Below, one piece after another: positions 22,966-35,800 of a stretch of 64,000 bases of DNA. A program made the position numbers and the translations under genes. The notes beneath the pieces are model-generated. The model made no database searches. It worked only from the letters and a program-made list of their open reading frames with translations, and was not told the DNA's origin. The stretch's first letter is position 1; each line of letters starts with the position of its first letter. The stretch is taken from assembly GCA_026545765.1 (NCBI GenBank), contig CM048842.1:33300370-33364369 (forward strand), written 5' to 3'. Source of the DNA: Plantago major. Its lineage: Eukaryota > Streptophyta > Magnoliopsida > Lamiales > Plantaginaceae.

Positions 22966-24620
22966 CGGCAAAGTAAAAGACGGGGGGGGGGGGGTGAATA
23001 GTATTTTCAAACTTTTGTCGATAACAAAGTTTCTCAGATATCTTTACAGATATCAGGTACTTAAATTCATAGAGCGGAAGAATTTATGTGATAAGTGCAA
23101 GTGTTAGGAAGCTATAAAGTGATAAATACTCAGCAAGTAATAGATAACTGAAAGTAAAGTGCTGTAAGTAAATAACATAAAGCTTTTATAGTGGTATCTG
23201 AAGGTGGCGTAATCCTTTAACTAATCCACTCGCCCTTTCTCAGGACTTGAATTCACTAATATAAGATCATGAGTTCTCCTTACAAAATTCTATCTCTTAA
23301 TTCCTTTTACACTAGGTTCCCAACCAAGTGTTCCCCTTGAGTTATTCCCGGCTTTCTTGGCCAAGTACTTCCTCTACTCAGTAACCTGTGAGCTTTTCCT
23401 CAGCTTCCAAAGCCAAGTACTTCCTTTGCTGAGTTAGGTGAGGACTTTAGTTTTCTCAACTAATTCATTTCCCTAAACACGCCTGGTGGTGTTTTGGTTA
23501 TGGTATTTGTCAAGTAAGCTAACTTATGTAACTTGTTCAGTTACTTAGTAAGCTTATAGAATAAAACTTCCTTAATACTCTTTTCAGTGTATGGGAAGTT
23601 GTTCTTACTAACCCAAGTACTTGTAGTATGTTCAAGAGAATGAATACAGATATTAGTCGCAACTAAATTCTTTGATTCAACTTCTTCACAGTAATCAAGT
23701 CTTGTTAAGGATCAGAACACTTAGAACTTTTGTGCTCTTAAAATCAGAGAGCTTGAGTCGCAACAGTAAGCTTTGAAAGTAAGTATGCTTGAAAGCTTGT
23801 ATGCTTGATTATTCAGTAGTTCTTGTGTTGTGTGTCTTCAAACATTCTCGGTGGTGATATTTATTATTGAAAATCATGCCGTTTGAATAGTATCCATTAG
23901 GCTTTTAGAAATTCAAACTATTGATACCTGAAAATAGAACTGCAGTGAGTTTTGTCTCTTTTCAGAGATTTTCTCTTTTGTTCAGACAACTCTGTCTGCG
24001 TAATAAATGCACTGTACTATTTTTATCCTGTAGTCTCAACGGAATTGTGCAAGCTAACTAAGGTATTATACGTTCCTTTCTCAGTTACCTTTAGTTGCCA
24101 GAATCCACATTGAAAACTTGTCTTCCAAAGACACTTATTTCCTTAAGGTTTATGAGCCAAGGTATCTGAGGAGACATTTCTCCTTAGTCTTCAGCAATCT
24201 TGTGCAATTTCTTGATCTTCAAAAATTGAGCTCTTCCTGCTGGATCCTTGCTTCTTTGTCTTCTTAAAAAATATAGAAATTTAATTCAAAGACCTAACAT
24301 CCTATACAAGATATACTAGCCTAACATACTCAGTAAGCTTCCTCTTTTACAATGTTCAAGTGAACTAAGATTACTAGTTACCTCTCTGAGCTAAGATTAG
24401 TCATTAGGGTTGCTGATCAAAATCTAAACAGATATTCCTAACAAAAACCTTAGCCATCAAGAACGAATACATCAAGAATAAACTTTTCTTTTCTTTGCTT
24501 TTCAATTCTTTATGTGCTCTATTTACTGCAATTATGAGTAGCTAAATACTTTCGTAAAGGCGAACCGCTGGAATTCTGTCTGCTACTCCTTTATATACCG
24601 TGCTATATTAATGAATTGTT
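22966..24620. other. Non-coding, repeat-like region after a poly-G tract
   Basis: Begins with a run of 13 G followed by TGAATAG. Contains paired words such as CCAAGTACTTCCTCTACTCAGT and CCAAGTACTTCCTTTGCTGAGT (about 23360 and 23410). No open frame or splice pattern of a gene was seen. Probably old retroelement sequence of unknown family. Confidence 0.35.
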
Positions 24621-24633
24621 TATTAGACGTAAT

Positions 24634-24870
24634 TCATATTTGTACAACTCTATTTGCCCGACCCTCTTTATTTACTTGCGTATTTATTGAGGTACCATAG
24701 TGGTCCTTTTGAAGGTGTTGGTAAAGGTAATCAAAGTACTTCTTTATCTTGTTTGGTAATGTGGCATGATATTTTGTTGAGTGACAGAACAATTTCATTA
24801 ACTGAGTGCGGGTGTTGATATCAACCGCGTCTTGGTATTTAGCATTGAACCTCGTTGTCGCTAGAGGCAA
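24634..24870 (-). CDS. Unidentified coding-like fragment
   Basis: A minus-strand open stretch of about 78 codons with balanced composition, including FNAKYQDAVDINTRTQLMKL and YLYQHLQKDHYGTS, ending VVQI and a stop. It looks more like real protein than the neighbouring AT-rich frames. I do not recognise the family, and the stretch has no clear start ATG (it opens at CTG/TTG codons). It may be an exon or transposon fragment. Confidence 0.25.
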   Translation of the reverse strand: MPLATTRFNAKYQDAVDINTRTQLMKLFCHSTKYHATLPNKIKKYFDYLYQHLQKDHYGTSINTQVNKEGRANRVVQI

Positions 24871-24879
24871 ATATGTTGT

Positions 24880-27800
24880 CTTTTATTCAAGTAGTTGGGA
24901 GTAGTATGGTAAGAGGGAAAGTTGGGGATCCTTTACATCTTTTAAACCATTGATTACAAACCATCTTTTTGCAATTCGGCATGCTAGATTACAACTTGAG
25001 ATTAAAAATGTTTATTGATAAATTGTTTACTTTTACGCACTTTAGTTTGTTAAACATCGCTATTTGCTTGTTCCTAAGCTAAGTGTCCATGGAGAACAAC
25101 ATCCCGAGTCAAATTTCCGCTATATTGATTCTAATTGTGTGGATTAGTAGGCTTCCGACTAAAGAAATATTAAATCTTTGCGTGTATTTGGAAAATACAG
25201 GAGTACAACGATTATTAATTTCCATAGTGCACGTCAGGGATTATATACACATCTGCAATAAATGTGAGTTGTGAATAAAAGGTTGAGGGTGAAATGGGTA
25301 ACAAAGGCATTTCCTCAAGAAATGAATGGACATGTTTGTCATTTTGATTCCTGATACATGAATTGATACAGGAACCGGTATAAAATACCTGATCTGCCTT
25401 AACGTTATAACATTTCCAAACTTGATAAAAAAATAACATAGTACACAAAATTCATTATAAAAGAAAACACGCCTTTTAACTTGTAATGACAATTTAATTC
25501 TTTCCCCCTTTTTTCTTCTATACATATCCATATTCCTCTTTCTTCGTCCTTCGATGCTTCTGCACAATATCTCAGATCTATTTGCTTGTCCTCATCTTCA
25601 ATTCTTATGCGCCATATCTCAGATCTGCTAGATTCGCATTGCAGTTTCCGTCCCAGTTGGAAATGAGATCGGAAAGATGGAAGAAAACGACCGAAATTGA
25701 AAGGAGGAAATCGATTTGCTAATTTAGTTTGATATGGTTTCTAAATTTTCTTTTTTTTTTTTTGCAAAACATTCTCATAGTTTTTTTTCTCTTTTTAAAC
25801 CAAAAACCGTGGAAACCGGCGGTTCACCGGTTTCCACCAGTTTTTTGCCGACTTGAGCGGTTTTCAGGGCTCTAGTTTTTTATCGGGTTTAGGATGTACA
25901 TAGGGTCATTCAGCACCGGTATTTCGGTCTTTCCAATCCGATCCGAATTTAAAACATAGCGCTAATTCATCAACAAGCACAATCAAATGACTCAGGTCAA
26001 GTAAGTCATTATTTTCTCTAGGCATACAGCCGTCACCAATTTGTGATGTAAGTTTGTATGACTAATTAATTGCATTCTCGTAGATTTTCGGGAGCATGTC
26101 GAACGAGATGAAAAAAAGCTGCTGATCGGGAGACTATTAAACTATTTCTACCGATTTGAATTGGTTTTTTTTGCATCTTCCAAGGACTCGTGACATCCCT
26201 TGGGTAAATTTGTATCAAACTTCGTATTTCTTCGAATTGAGTTTGTGATTATTGTTTATTTTTGCTATGCTATTTCTTTGATTATGTATCCATATATATG
26301 AGATGGATTATATGTGAATGTTAACTATGGTTTAACAGTGGTGATTCATGATTTATGGTGTAAACCTTTCAAATTGACTATGTGATGTATGGGTTTCTAT
26401 GGGTGTACACTTACTTCGTAATTCTTCAACATCATCAAAAGATGCAACTCCACACCTAATATGAAGTCCATCATGAGAAAATGTAGCATCCATTGTGCAC
26501 AAAATTAATTACTTTGTAAATAAAAGTAGTGTTGTAGAAAAACAAGTTTAAACACAAGATCTATCTCTCAAGGAATTACTAAGCTACATATAGTTATGGA
26601 GTCAAAAGTGTAAATGTTTGCGAAAATTATCAATACTTGTTTCAATACTAACTAGCAACTCAAATCAAAATTAAACAAACAATAAAATGAATTTGTAACT
26701 TATGAGAAAGACATGGAACATGGTAGCAATGATTGGAGAATAGAACTAGGGATAGATAAAATCAAGGTTTATTTGTTGTCACGCGTTATTTGTCTCCTAT
26801 AACAACCATATCCGATATTCGAGTGTTTTAGACCAAAGCGTAGTTATTCGATTGTCAAACAAATAACCTCAACCAGAACAATTTGAGTGTTTTTAGACTA
26901 GCTTACCAATCAAATTGTGATATACGACATATTTTGAACTAACTTAACACGTATAAATTCAATCCACGTAAATAACCCTTATTCGATTCTAACCCTACAC
27001 TCTAATGTCTCCCACATGACTTTAGCCAAGAATCATGATAAGGTCACAAACAACAAACATAATCATGTAAGAACAATGCATAATCAATGGATTGAAAGAA
27101 AACAAAGACTTAGAAATTGTATTGGTTGTCAATCGGAAAAACTACGAATAATCTTGTATATCAAATCACAAATTCGAATGAATCCTTAATGTAATGATGT
27201 TACGAACCACATTCAAAAGTCAAAATAATGTCTCCCAATGGTTTCTAGGTCAAAACCCCCTCCAATATTCGAGTTACAAAAGTTCTGGTGAAAGAAAGGG
27301 GAAAAAACTACTTAAAACGACTAATTCACACATAAAAATGCATAATAGCGCTTGGACGCAGCCTGTTTGTGATAAACATCCAGAAAAACTCTTTTGACAT
27401 CTAGGACGCGTCCTATAGTTTCAGTAGCCTTCTTAAGAGTCTGGATGCGTCATGAATCGGAATTTGACCACTGAAAGTTGTAGATCTTTGAAATTTTTTG
27501 AATGAGACTAAATTTCAGGTCAATCAAAACTCATATAAGAATGTTATGGACGAAATACAAATGCTCTGTTACAGTTCTATTTTCTGAACGTTTAGTTCAA
27601 GTGGCTCCAAAATTTTCGTCCGAACTTTGTATCCAGTTCTGTTTTCATTGTTGTGCTCCATTTTCTTGGTTCTATCTTCTACTCATATTTTTGGTTCACT
27701 CTAAACCCTCATTGGAGCTTGTAGCCTCCAAATGCTCTCGTAAGAGCTTCCAAACTACGTCACCAACCTCGTGCAAGCTTGTAACATGATTTTCCTCCAA

Positions 27801-28120
27801 AGTCATAAGATAAATACACAATCCTACAAAACATAATCAAAACACAAAAAATATAAAACGTACGAGAACTAATAAAAACAAGCTAAAAAACTCACAAAAT
27901 CTGATAAAAAGATTAGGTGAATCGACAAAATATAGACTAATTAGCATCAAAGAAAGCACGAATAGTTCCAGACGACACACCCGTCAAGGCGCCAAGACTC
28001 GCAACATAATGCTTCATGTCTCTGAATCAATCATCATCGGCTCCCGGTCACCAAATGCATCGATGTACGTGTGGCTAGCTCATGCTAATGTGATGGCCGC
28101 ATATTTGTTGTTGTTCTTTG
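24880..28120. other. AT-rich intergenic DNA with old LTR-element traces
   Basis: No supported gene. The part at about 27350-27960 has features seen in decayed gypsy non-coding regions: GACGCGTCC, GTTGTAGATCTTTGAAATT, then on the plus strand many ACACAAAA and AATAAAAACAAG words. I could not place LTR ends. Frames at 25083-25567 and 27194-27789 lack recognisable domains. Confidence 0.35.
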
Positions 28121-28129
28121 ATATCCAAC

Positions 28130-28500
28130 CGGTTGAGGTGCTCACAAAATCTTCATACATGATGAAATAAACTTCCACACATAACTTGCCAACTTGAGTG
28201 CATAGTTTGGCTTCTGCCCATGTACAACTTTATGCCGATGACACCACGAGTCCCACAATAATGTCAACACCTTGTATCCAGTTTCAAATGAGTATATAAT
28301 ACATAGCCATTCATGTACATATTCCACCGACCCACCCCAAACAGAGATTGAAACATCACTCAAAGCCCACACTTGTCGAGAAAAAGAACAAGTCTTCAAT
28401 CGATGTGAAAATAGTTTCATCCTCAAATGGTACAAAGTGGACAACCACGAGCATCACCACTTGACGTCTCTGAAGCTGTTGAATAGTTGAAACCGCATCC
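28130..28500 (-). pseudogene. LINE ORF2 C-terminal fragment
   Basis: The minus-strand frame 28142-28444 contains CSFSRQVWALSDVSISVW and, later, LLWDSWCHRHKVVHGQ. This is the pattern at the zinc-binding/RNase H end of plant LINE ORF2 proteins (…RQVWALS…WYARNK…). No polymerase motif or target duplication is visible, so it is a small remnant. Confidence 0.5.
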
Positions 28501-28559
28501 TTAGCCAACCTCTAAGCACATACTATTTTAATATTACCGAAAACTTGAGTCGTTCCCAG

Positions 28560-29828
28560 GAAAATTCCAATCTTCATTGCTCCCAAAACTCAAATGGCTT
28601 CCCTGACTTACAACCTCCTCCTGCTCAGCCCATCCACGCCTGCCATAATCCCAGGACCTGACAAAATATACCCCCCGACGCCAATCAGGCCGCTTTATTC
28701 CACTTTTCTATAATTTCACAAATTGAAATATTTCCCCAAATGATAGAAACTGAATTTATTGATTTGAATTTCCACTTTCTAAAAAGTTATATATTTCTTC
28801 GGTCAAATCAACGTTCCTACCAAAACTGTAATTTAAAATTCAAACACTGTATCCCGCGTAATTTTTTATTCTCCATCTGTAGAAAATATATCCATATTAT
28901 ATAGTAAGTAAGCAAATTATTCATCGAATCATTCACTATAGCGAATCAAGTGAAAATTATGTTCGGGCACATAAACGGGGCAACAATAATAATAATGATA
29001 ATAATAGGAGGAGAAATAAGAAAACAAGTGAATGAGCATGGAATAAAACCCAGATCCGGGAGCACGAGCCAATGTGTCCGAGAGTGAGTCGGTGTAGAGG
29101 GTTCGGTTCCATGCTTCTTCAACTAGTTTAGCTTAGCCACTGTAATATAATGTATAAATGTAATGTAATCTTCTTTTGCAATTGCAGGTAGAAAAAATAA
29201 AGACGACATTTTTATTTTATTTATACAGAGAGAGAGAGAGATAGACACACACACAAACAAATTCTTGTTTCTACATTACAGAGAAATTAGAAACGAGAGA
29301 GATATACAATACAATTATACAATACTAGTAGTAGAATACAATACAGAGAGAGAGAGAGATTTGTTCGTGTTGAGCTAGCTATTCTTTTCTTCTTCTTCTC
29401 CCTCTCATCAATCGATCGATCCAATAACCAATTGCTTGTCTGTAAGCCTTCATCTCTACTATTTCCCTCTCAAAATTCTCAACCCGACGACTCACCTTGA
29501 CTCCTTCTCCGATTCAACCACTCAGCTCCTTGTTCAATTCCCAGCTCCAGATTCAAAAACCCTAGAAAACTCTTCCTCAATTTTGCGGGCTATTGTAAAC
29601 CCTAGTACTGCATTTGCGCTTTATTTTGGGTTTTTATTTCTTTCGACCTTCGATTGGGCTTGCTTCTGTTATCGAATTGTTGGTGTGGTGTTTTGTTTTG
29701 CCGGATTGAAGGATTGAAGGGTGTTTTTGGTACCAAGTGTGGAGGAAGATACAGTATGAGCATCAATAGTCCGGGAGAAGAAGAGAATTAGGGTTTCTTG
29801 CGTTAATTATTGGTATTTTGGGCGTTCC
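28560..29828 (+). promoter_or_regulatory. ATXR3: ATXR3 upstream region and 5' leader
   Basis: The transcription start is not certain. GA-rich microsatellites (about 29226-29240 and 29344-29360) and a CT-rich run (about 29384-29406) precede a T- and C-rich leader, typical of plant 5' untranslated regions. GTAAGCC at 29442 and ACAG at 29751-29754 could bound a leader intron, but this is only a possibility. A short upstream ORF lies at 29756-29791. The open stretch at 29436-29717 has no ATG start. Confidence 0.4.
29756..29791 (+). CDS. Upstream ORF of ATXR3, 11 codons
   Basis: ATG at 29756 followed by ten codons (SINSPGEEEN) and TAG, ending 37 bases before the main ATG. If the leader is unspliced here, ribosomes would meet it first, so it could lower translation of ATXR3. 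No homology evidence is available. Confidence 0.35.
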   Translation: MSINSPGEEEN

Positions 29829-32800
29829 ATGGGCGATGGGGGTGTTGCATGTGCACCTTCACAGCTCATCATGGACAAGTTTACAGTTTGTGGCAATGGG
29901 ACCAGCACAAAGCAGCAGCTTAATCCCTCTTCCAATTCTTCAGTCAAGGTGGCTAGTAGTAAAGTGAAACCCAAGATGAAGGTCAAAAAAGTTAAGGGAA
30001 GTAAAAAGCTCACTGCAGCAGTGCCAGCTGCTGATTCTGATAAGAAAAACGACGAGGTGTCTGTTAATGTTAACGTTGATGATAGTAAGGATGAAGTAGA
30101 GGAAGGTGAACTGGGTACTTTGCCTATTGAGAATGGGGAGTTTGTACCACCGGAAAGGTCCGCCAGGAGGTATGAGATAAGGAGTGAGATTGAGAAGGGT
30201 GAATTTGTTCCTGGGAGGTGGAGAAGGAATGCTGGTGAATTGGACCGGAATTCCAAGGATGAATTGGAGAAAGGGGAATTCGTTCCTGAAAGGTGGTACA
30301 GAAATGATACTGGACATAATAAGGCTGATCAGTATTCTTACTCCAAAAATTCACGAAGGCATGATCCTCCCAAGGACAAAGGATGGAAAGGTGATCGTGA
30401 ATGGGCGTCACCATCTGCCAAGGAGAGAGGATGGAAATTCGACCGGGACAATGAATGGAATCAACCTGCTGGAAAAGAGAAGGGCTGGAAAGCTGAATAT
30501 GATTGGTCACCTCCCAAGGAGAAAGGATGGAAATGCGAGAGGACTCCTCCTCCTCCTCCATCAGGTAAGCATACCACTGACAAAGAATTTCGTAAAAGTG
30601 GCAGTGGTAGTCAGCAGTTCAGGAAGTTTGCCTCCAGATATGAGGCAGAGAGGACACCAAAGAACAGTTACAAAGGTGCAGGGGAGGAAGGTTTTCTGAA
30701 GACTGATATCAGCAATGGGCAGAACCATGCAAGGGACCGTTCCTTCAGTAACAGGTTGAAGCGCCACGGTAATGATTCTGATAGTAGTGAGAGGAAGTAC
30801 CATGTTGATTATGATGATTATGCCAGCTCAAAAAACAGGAAGCTTTCTGATGATGGTAGCCGATTCTCTTCCGATCACTATTCTGGTAGGACATATAAGA
30901 AGGCTTCATCTTCCTCATCAAGGAATATACCCCCTGAAAGGTACTCTTCAAGGTATTCTGATTCGTCTAGATCACTGAATGATAGACGAATTAGCAGTCC
31001 ACATCAATCTCCAAATGAACGTTCTCGCAATTATGACAGGGCCCACAGCCCAGCCCGACATGATAAGTCTCCTAATGACCGGAATCATCAGCAGGACAGG
31101 AGTATGTCCCCTTATGATCGTAGTCGTCGCTATGATAACAGGTACCGAAGCCCTAGTCACGCTCCACGCTCGCCTCGTGATTCAGGGCGAAACCGTGATG
31201 ATAGAGACCGTAGTCCTTCTATAGAAAGATCACCACAAGATCGAGGTAGGTATAGTGGCCAACGTCAAACATACCGGAAAGGTGGAGTAGGTGAGAAACG
31301 ATCCAATCTTCACAAAGATCAAGAAGGGAGGTATGGTACGAAGGGCTTGGCTGGATGGGATTCGAAAAGTGTAGCTAAAGAATCGGATGATAGAGAAAAA
31401 CTGGATAATGGCAATTGCTCTAATGAAAAAGCTGCCAGCTCGTTGCGTCATGGTGAAGAGCTGCATAATAGTCCTTCAGGAAATGTGGAACCTTCTATGG
31501 AAAATGGAGTTACTGAAGAGCCTGCATCGATGGAAGAAGACATGGATATTTGTGATACACCGCCACATGTCCCTGTGGTGATAGATGCATTTTCTGGAAA
31601 GTGGTACTACCTCGATCAATTTGGTGAAGAACGGGGCCCCACTAAGTTGTGTGATCTGCGAACCCTTGTCGATGAAGGACATCTCGCATCAGATCACTTT
31701 ATTAAGCACTTTGATGGTGACAGGTGGGTAACTGTTGAAAATGCAGTTTCCCCTTTGATGCCTGCTAATTTTCCTTCAGTTGTGCCAGAATCAGTTACTC
31801 AACTTGTATGCCCTCCTGAAGCTCCTGGTAATCTGTTAGAAGATAATGGTAAGGGAACTCCATCTAGTCTGGCTGATGAGGAATTATTGGCCCCAGCCCC
31901 TACTCTTGTGATATCTAATACTCACAATGGTTTAGTTGTAACTGAGACTGGAGAAGATCTCCGTATTGACGAGAGAGTTGGAGCTTTTCTTAAGGGGATT
32001 ACTTTCATCCCAGGGAAGGAACTTGAGATAATTGCTGGTATGTAAATCTTTTATTGGTTATGAAGTTTCATTCCTTTTATTCCCTGAAAGTCTTGAGAGT
32101 AACTCTTACCATATTCTTGATGTAAGAGGTTATCATAGCTTTATATTTTCCGTTTTGCCTTCTGCAACCTGAACACCTATCAATAAATTGTCGTGGTTAC
32201 AGAGAGTTACCACTTGAGGTACTGACGTCATGATCTTGTCTTTTTGCAGAAGTGCTAGAAATGACTATTGAGCATGGTGATTGGGAGAGCTGGGGAAAGT
32301 TCGAAGGTATTCATCTCTTGTCACATTTTTCATGGCTGGATGGTTGTTCATACTTCTGCCAGTTTATAATGGTGTCTTCAGGCGTCCATTTACATTTTTA
32401 AGTTCGATCCTATGAATTTATCCTCCCTCCTATTTTTTATTCAACATGTTTTGGCTTTTTGACACAAATTAAGACTTCAATAATATTGATAACAAAAATG
32501 AAAGTTTTGGACAAAAAACCCACCTATAGAAGATGAGAAATATGCTTAGTTTTTTAGAGTCCATTAAAAACTTAATGAACAACAATAAAATTATGGTGAA
32601 AAAATGGTAAAAAAACGCACTAACATGATAGAATCTCTTAAAACATCTTATTTACCAAATAGACAAAAATCCAAAACATCTTGTATAAAAAATGGGAGGG
32701 AGTATTAAATTATCATACAATAGTTTATTGCTGATTTTTTTTCTAACACATTGCTGTTGCTTTTTTTGCATTTCTTGTGGTGCTTCTTTTTTATTTTAGT

Positions 32801-35800
32801 TTTTTTTTTCCTGTGTTGAACTTACCCCAGAAGCCCAGAAGTTGTTAACGTTGTTACACTATTTGGTAGTTTCCCTTCTTTCATAGTGGTGCAATAATAC
32901 TCGGTTAAAAAAAGTTGTTACAATTAATATTAATACCTCATTGTCATTTATTCCGCTGGTGTCTTTAAGATGCTCAATTGTGTTTTTGGCTTTTACCCAT
33001 GAAAAGCTTGCCATGCATGTGAATGTTGTGCTGTTTGGTTTTATTCTAATGTTGCACTTCATCATGCAAACAACTTTTATTCATTGAATGCTTGATGTCT
33101 CTCAAGGACGAGAATGTTGCACATGTATTCTGGTATGCTGCACTCAGCGAGTATCATCTTATTTAGTCGACTGCAGAGGTCTTATACCTGTGATGATAAA
33201 TGATCTGCATTTCTGCTGCATAACAGGTTATTTTCGGAACCAACTGCAAATAGTTGAACATTGTGATGATAAAGTTGCCGCGTATTCATCTGGTGTTTCT
33301 GAATATGAAAATAAAGACCATGCAGAATCACTGTCCTCCGAAAAGGATTCTGAACTATGTTGTAGTGATACCGGTGGATGGTTTTCTGGTCAATGGGCAC
33401 TAAAGGGAGGCGACTGGAAGATAAATGATGAATCTACTATAGATAATCCTTGGAGAAGGAAGCTTGTTCTCAATGATGGCTACCCGTTATGTCAGATGCC
33501 CAAGTCCGGCTGTGAAGATCCTCGGTGGCAGAGAAAAGATGAGCTGTATTATCCATCCTTGAGCAGAAGGCTTGACTTGCCATCATGGGCTTTTACCTTA
33601 GTGGACGAGTTGAATGATCCCAGCAGTAGATCAAGCCAATCCAAATCTGTACTTGCCAGGGGGGTAAAAGGAACTATGCTTCCCGTGATCAGGATAAATG
33701 CTTGTGTGGTGACTGACCATGGATCATTTATATCTGAACCACGTGGCAAGGCTAAAGGAAAAGAAAGATACTCTGGTAAGTCATCACGACTATATTCCAC
33801 AACCGGTGATACAAAGAGGTCGTCCGAAGATAGTCACTCAAAGAGTTCTCGTGAACTAGACTCTCATGATTCCTGGAAGAAGGCAGCATCATTCACTATA
33901 CCAAAAGATCGCCTTTGCAGAGTAGATGAGTTGCAGTTGCATTTAGGTGATTGGTATTACCTTGATGGTGCTGGGCATGAGCGAGGCCCTTCATCATTTG
34001 CAGAGTTGCAAGGAATGGCTGATCAAGGAGTCATTCAGAAGCATAGCAGTATTTTTAGAAAACGCGATAAACTTTGGGTTCCACTCAACTTGCCACCTGA
34101 ACTTTCTGGAATAACCGAGCATGAGAACAGTGTAACTTCTTCCACTTCTCATTCCGAAACAAAGAGTGTTCTATCTGACCAGATTGACTCTGGCGGCTTC
34201 CACGACTTGCATCCACAATTTATTGGATACACCCGAGGAAAGCTCCATGAATTGGTGATGAAGTCCTACAAGAGTCGAGAGTTTGCTGCTGCAATCAATG
34301 AAGTCCTTGATCCTTGGATTAATGCCAGACAGCCCAAAAAGGAGATGGAGAAATACACTTATGGTATATTCATTCTCTTTTCAAGTTCTTGTGCAATCTC
34401 GTATAGCTTTCTTCTCCAGTACTTCCTGTCATCGACCATCATTATCCCATGTGTTCAAATGATCAGGGACTAATGTGTAAAGAGGCCATCTAGTAGGGGT
34501 ATATGTAATTTTTTCCTTTTAGCGGGGAATTACATATAGGCCCCCTTCTAGATGCTCCAATTACAGATAAGGCCCTCCCAATTCAACAATTACATCTGGG
34601 TCCAAAAATGTTCAAAAATAATTGCACATAGGTCCAAAAATAAAAATGATCGTTTGCGACACTTTCTGCACTTGGATGTAATTATTTTGGACCCAGTTTT
34701 AATAAATCAAACATCATTGACTAATGTGTAAAGAGGCCATCTAGTAGGAGGGGTATATGTAATTTTCCTTTTAGCAATTTAATGAGGTAAAAAGAAAAGC
34801 TTGCAGTAATGTTCACATATTCTGCTAATATTGTTGCCTTTACCTTGTTTTTGTCTATGAAATGATACTTAGGCGGCTTGGCCCATGCTTAGTTCATGTA
34901 TATTTCTAAATTCTAATTCTTGTTGTTTATGATTAGATGATGAGATTCTCCTCTAAACTAATGTTGCAGATCATTTTCGTTCTAGTAAAAGAGCTAGGAC
35001 TGATGGGACTGAAGAGGAGTATGGAATTGAAGAGGATGAATCAACTCTTCAGAAAGATGATTGCTCGTTTGATGATTTATGTTCTGACATTACCCTTAAC
35101 AAGGGAATTGAATCGGTTCCTGAAGTTGAGAGTGGCAGCTGGGACCTTCTTAATGGTCATGTTTTGGCGAGGATATTTTATTTTCTTAGAGCTGATCTGA
35201 AGTCTCTCATCTATGCTGCTTCGACTTGCAAGCACTGGAAATCAGTAGTCAAGTTCTACAAAAATATTTCTAGACAGGTTGACTTTTCCAGCACTGCTCC
35301 TAATGGGTCTGATACTGTAATACTGAATATAATGGTAAGTTTCACTTTTATATATTTAATTACTGTTTATATATTTTAATTTTTGTTTCCACCCTTACAC
35401 TATTTGAGTTGAAGAAATTTTGCAACGAATTGTTTGCCTGGTAATTTGATTCTGATAGATTTCTTATCTTACAGAATGGTTACAACAGAGAAAAGATTAC
35501 ATCTATAATGCTACGCGGCTGTACTGGAATTTCTTCTGGCTTGCTTGAGGAACTTCTTCCATCGCTCCCATGTTTGTCATCTGTAGATATTAGAGGCTGT
35601 GCCCAGCTAGAAGATCTGGTTGGAAAATTTCCTCATATTAATTGGATCAGGAACTTTCCCCCACAATATAAAATGCGCAGCCTTAATCACTTAACCGATA
35701 AGGGGCCATCAACTTCCAATCAGATGGAGTACTCCAGTGGGCTCAAGGAATATCTAGAAAATTCAGCTAAAAGGGACTCAGCAAATCAGTTATTTCGACG

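Noticed and set aside
30124..30561. Minus-strand frames over ATXR3 exon 1
   Set aside because: Shadows of the plus-strand coding sequence, which has clear family motifs.
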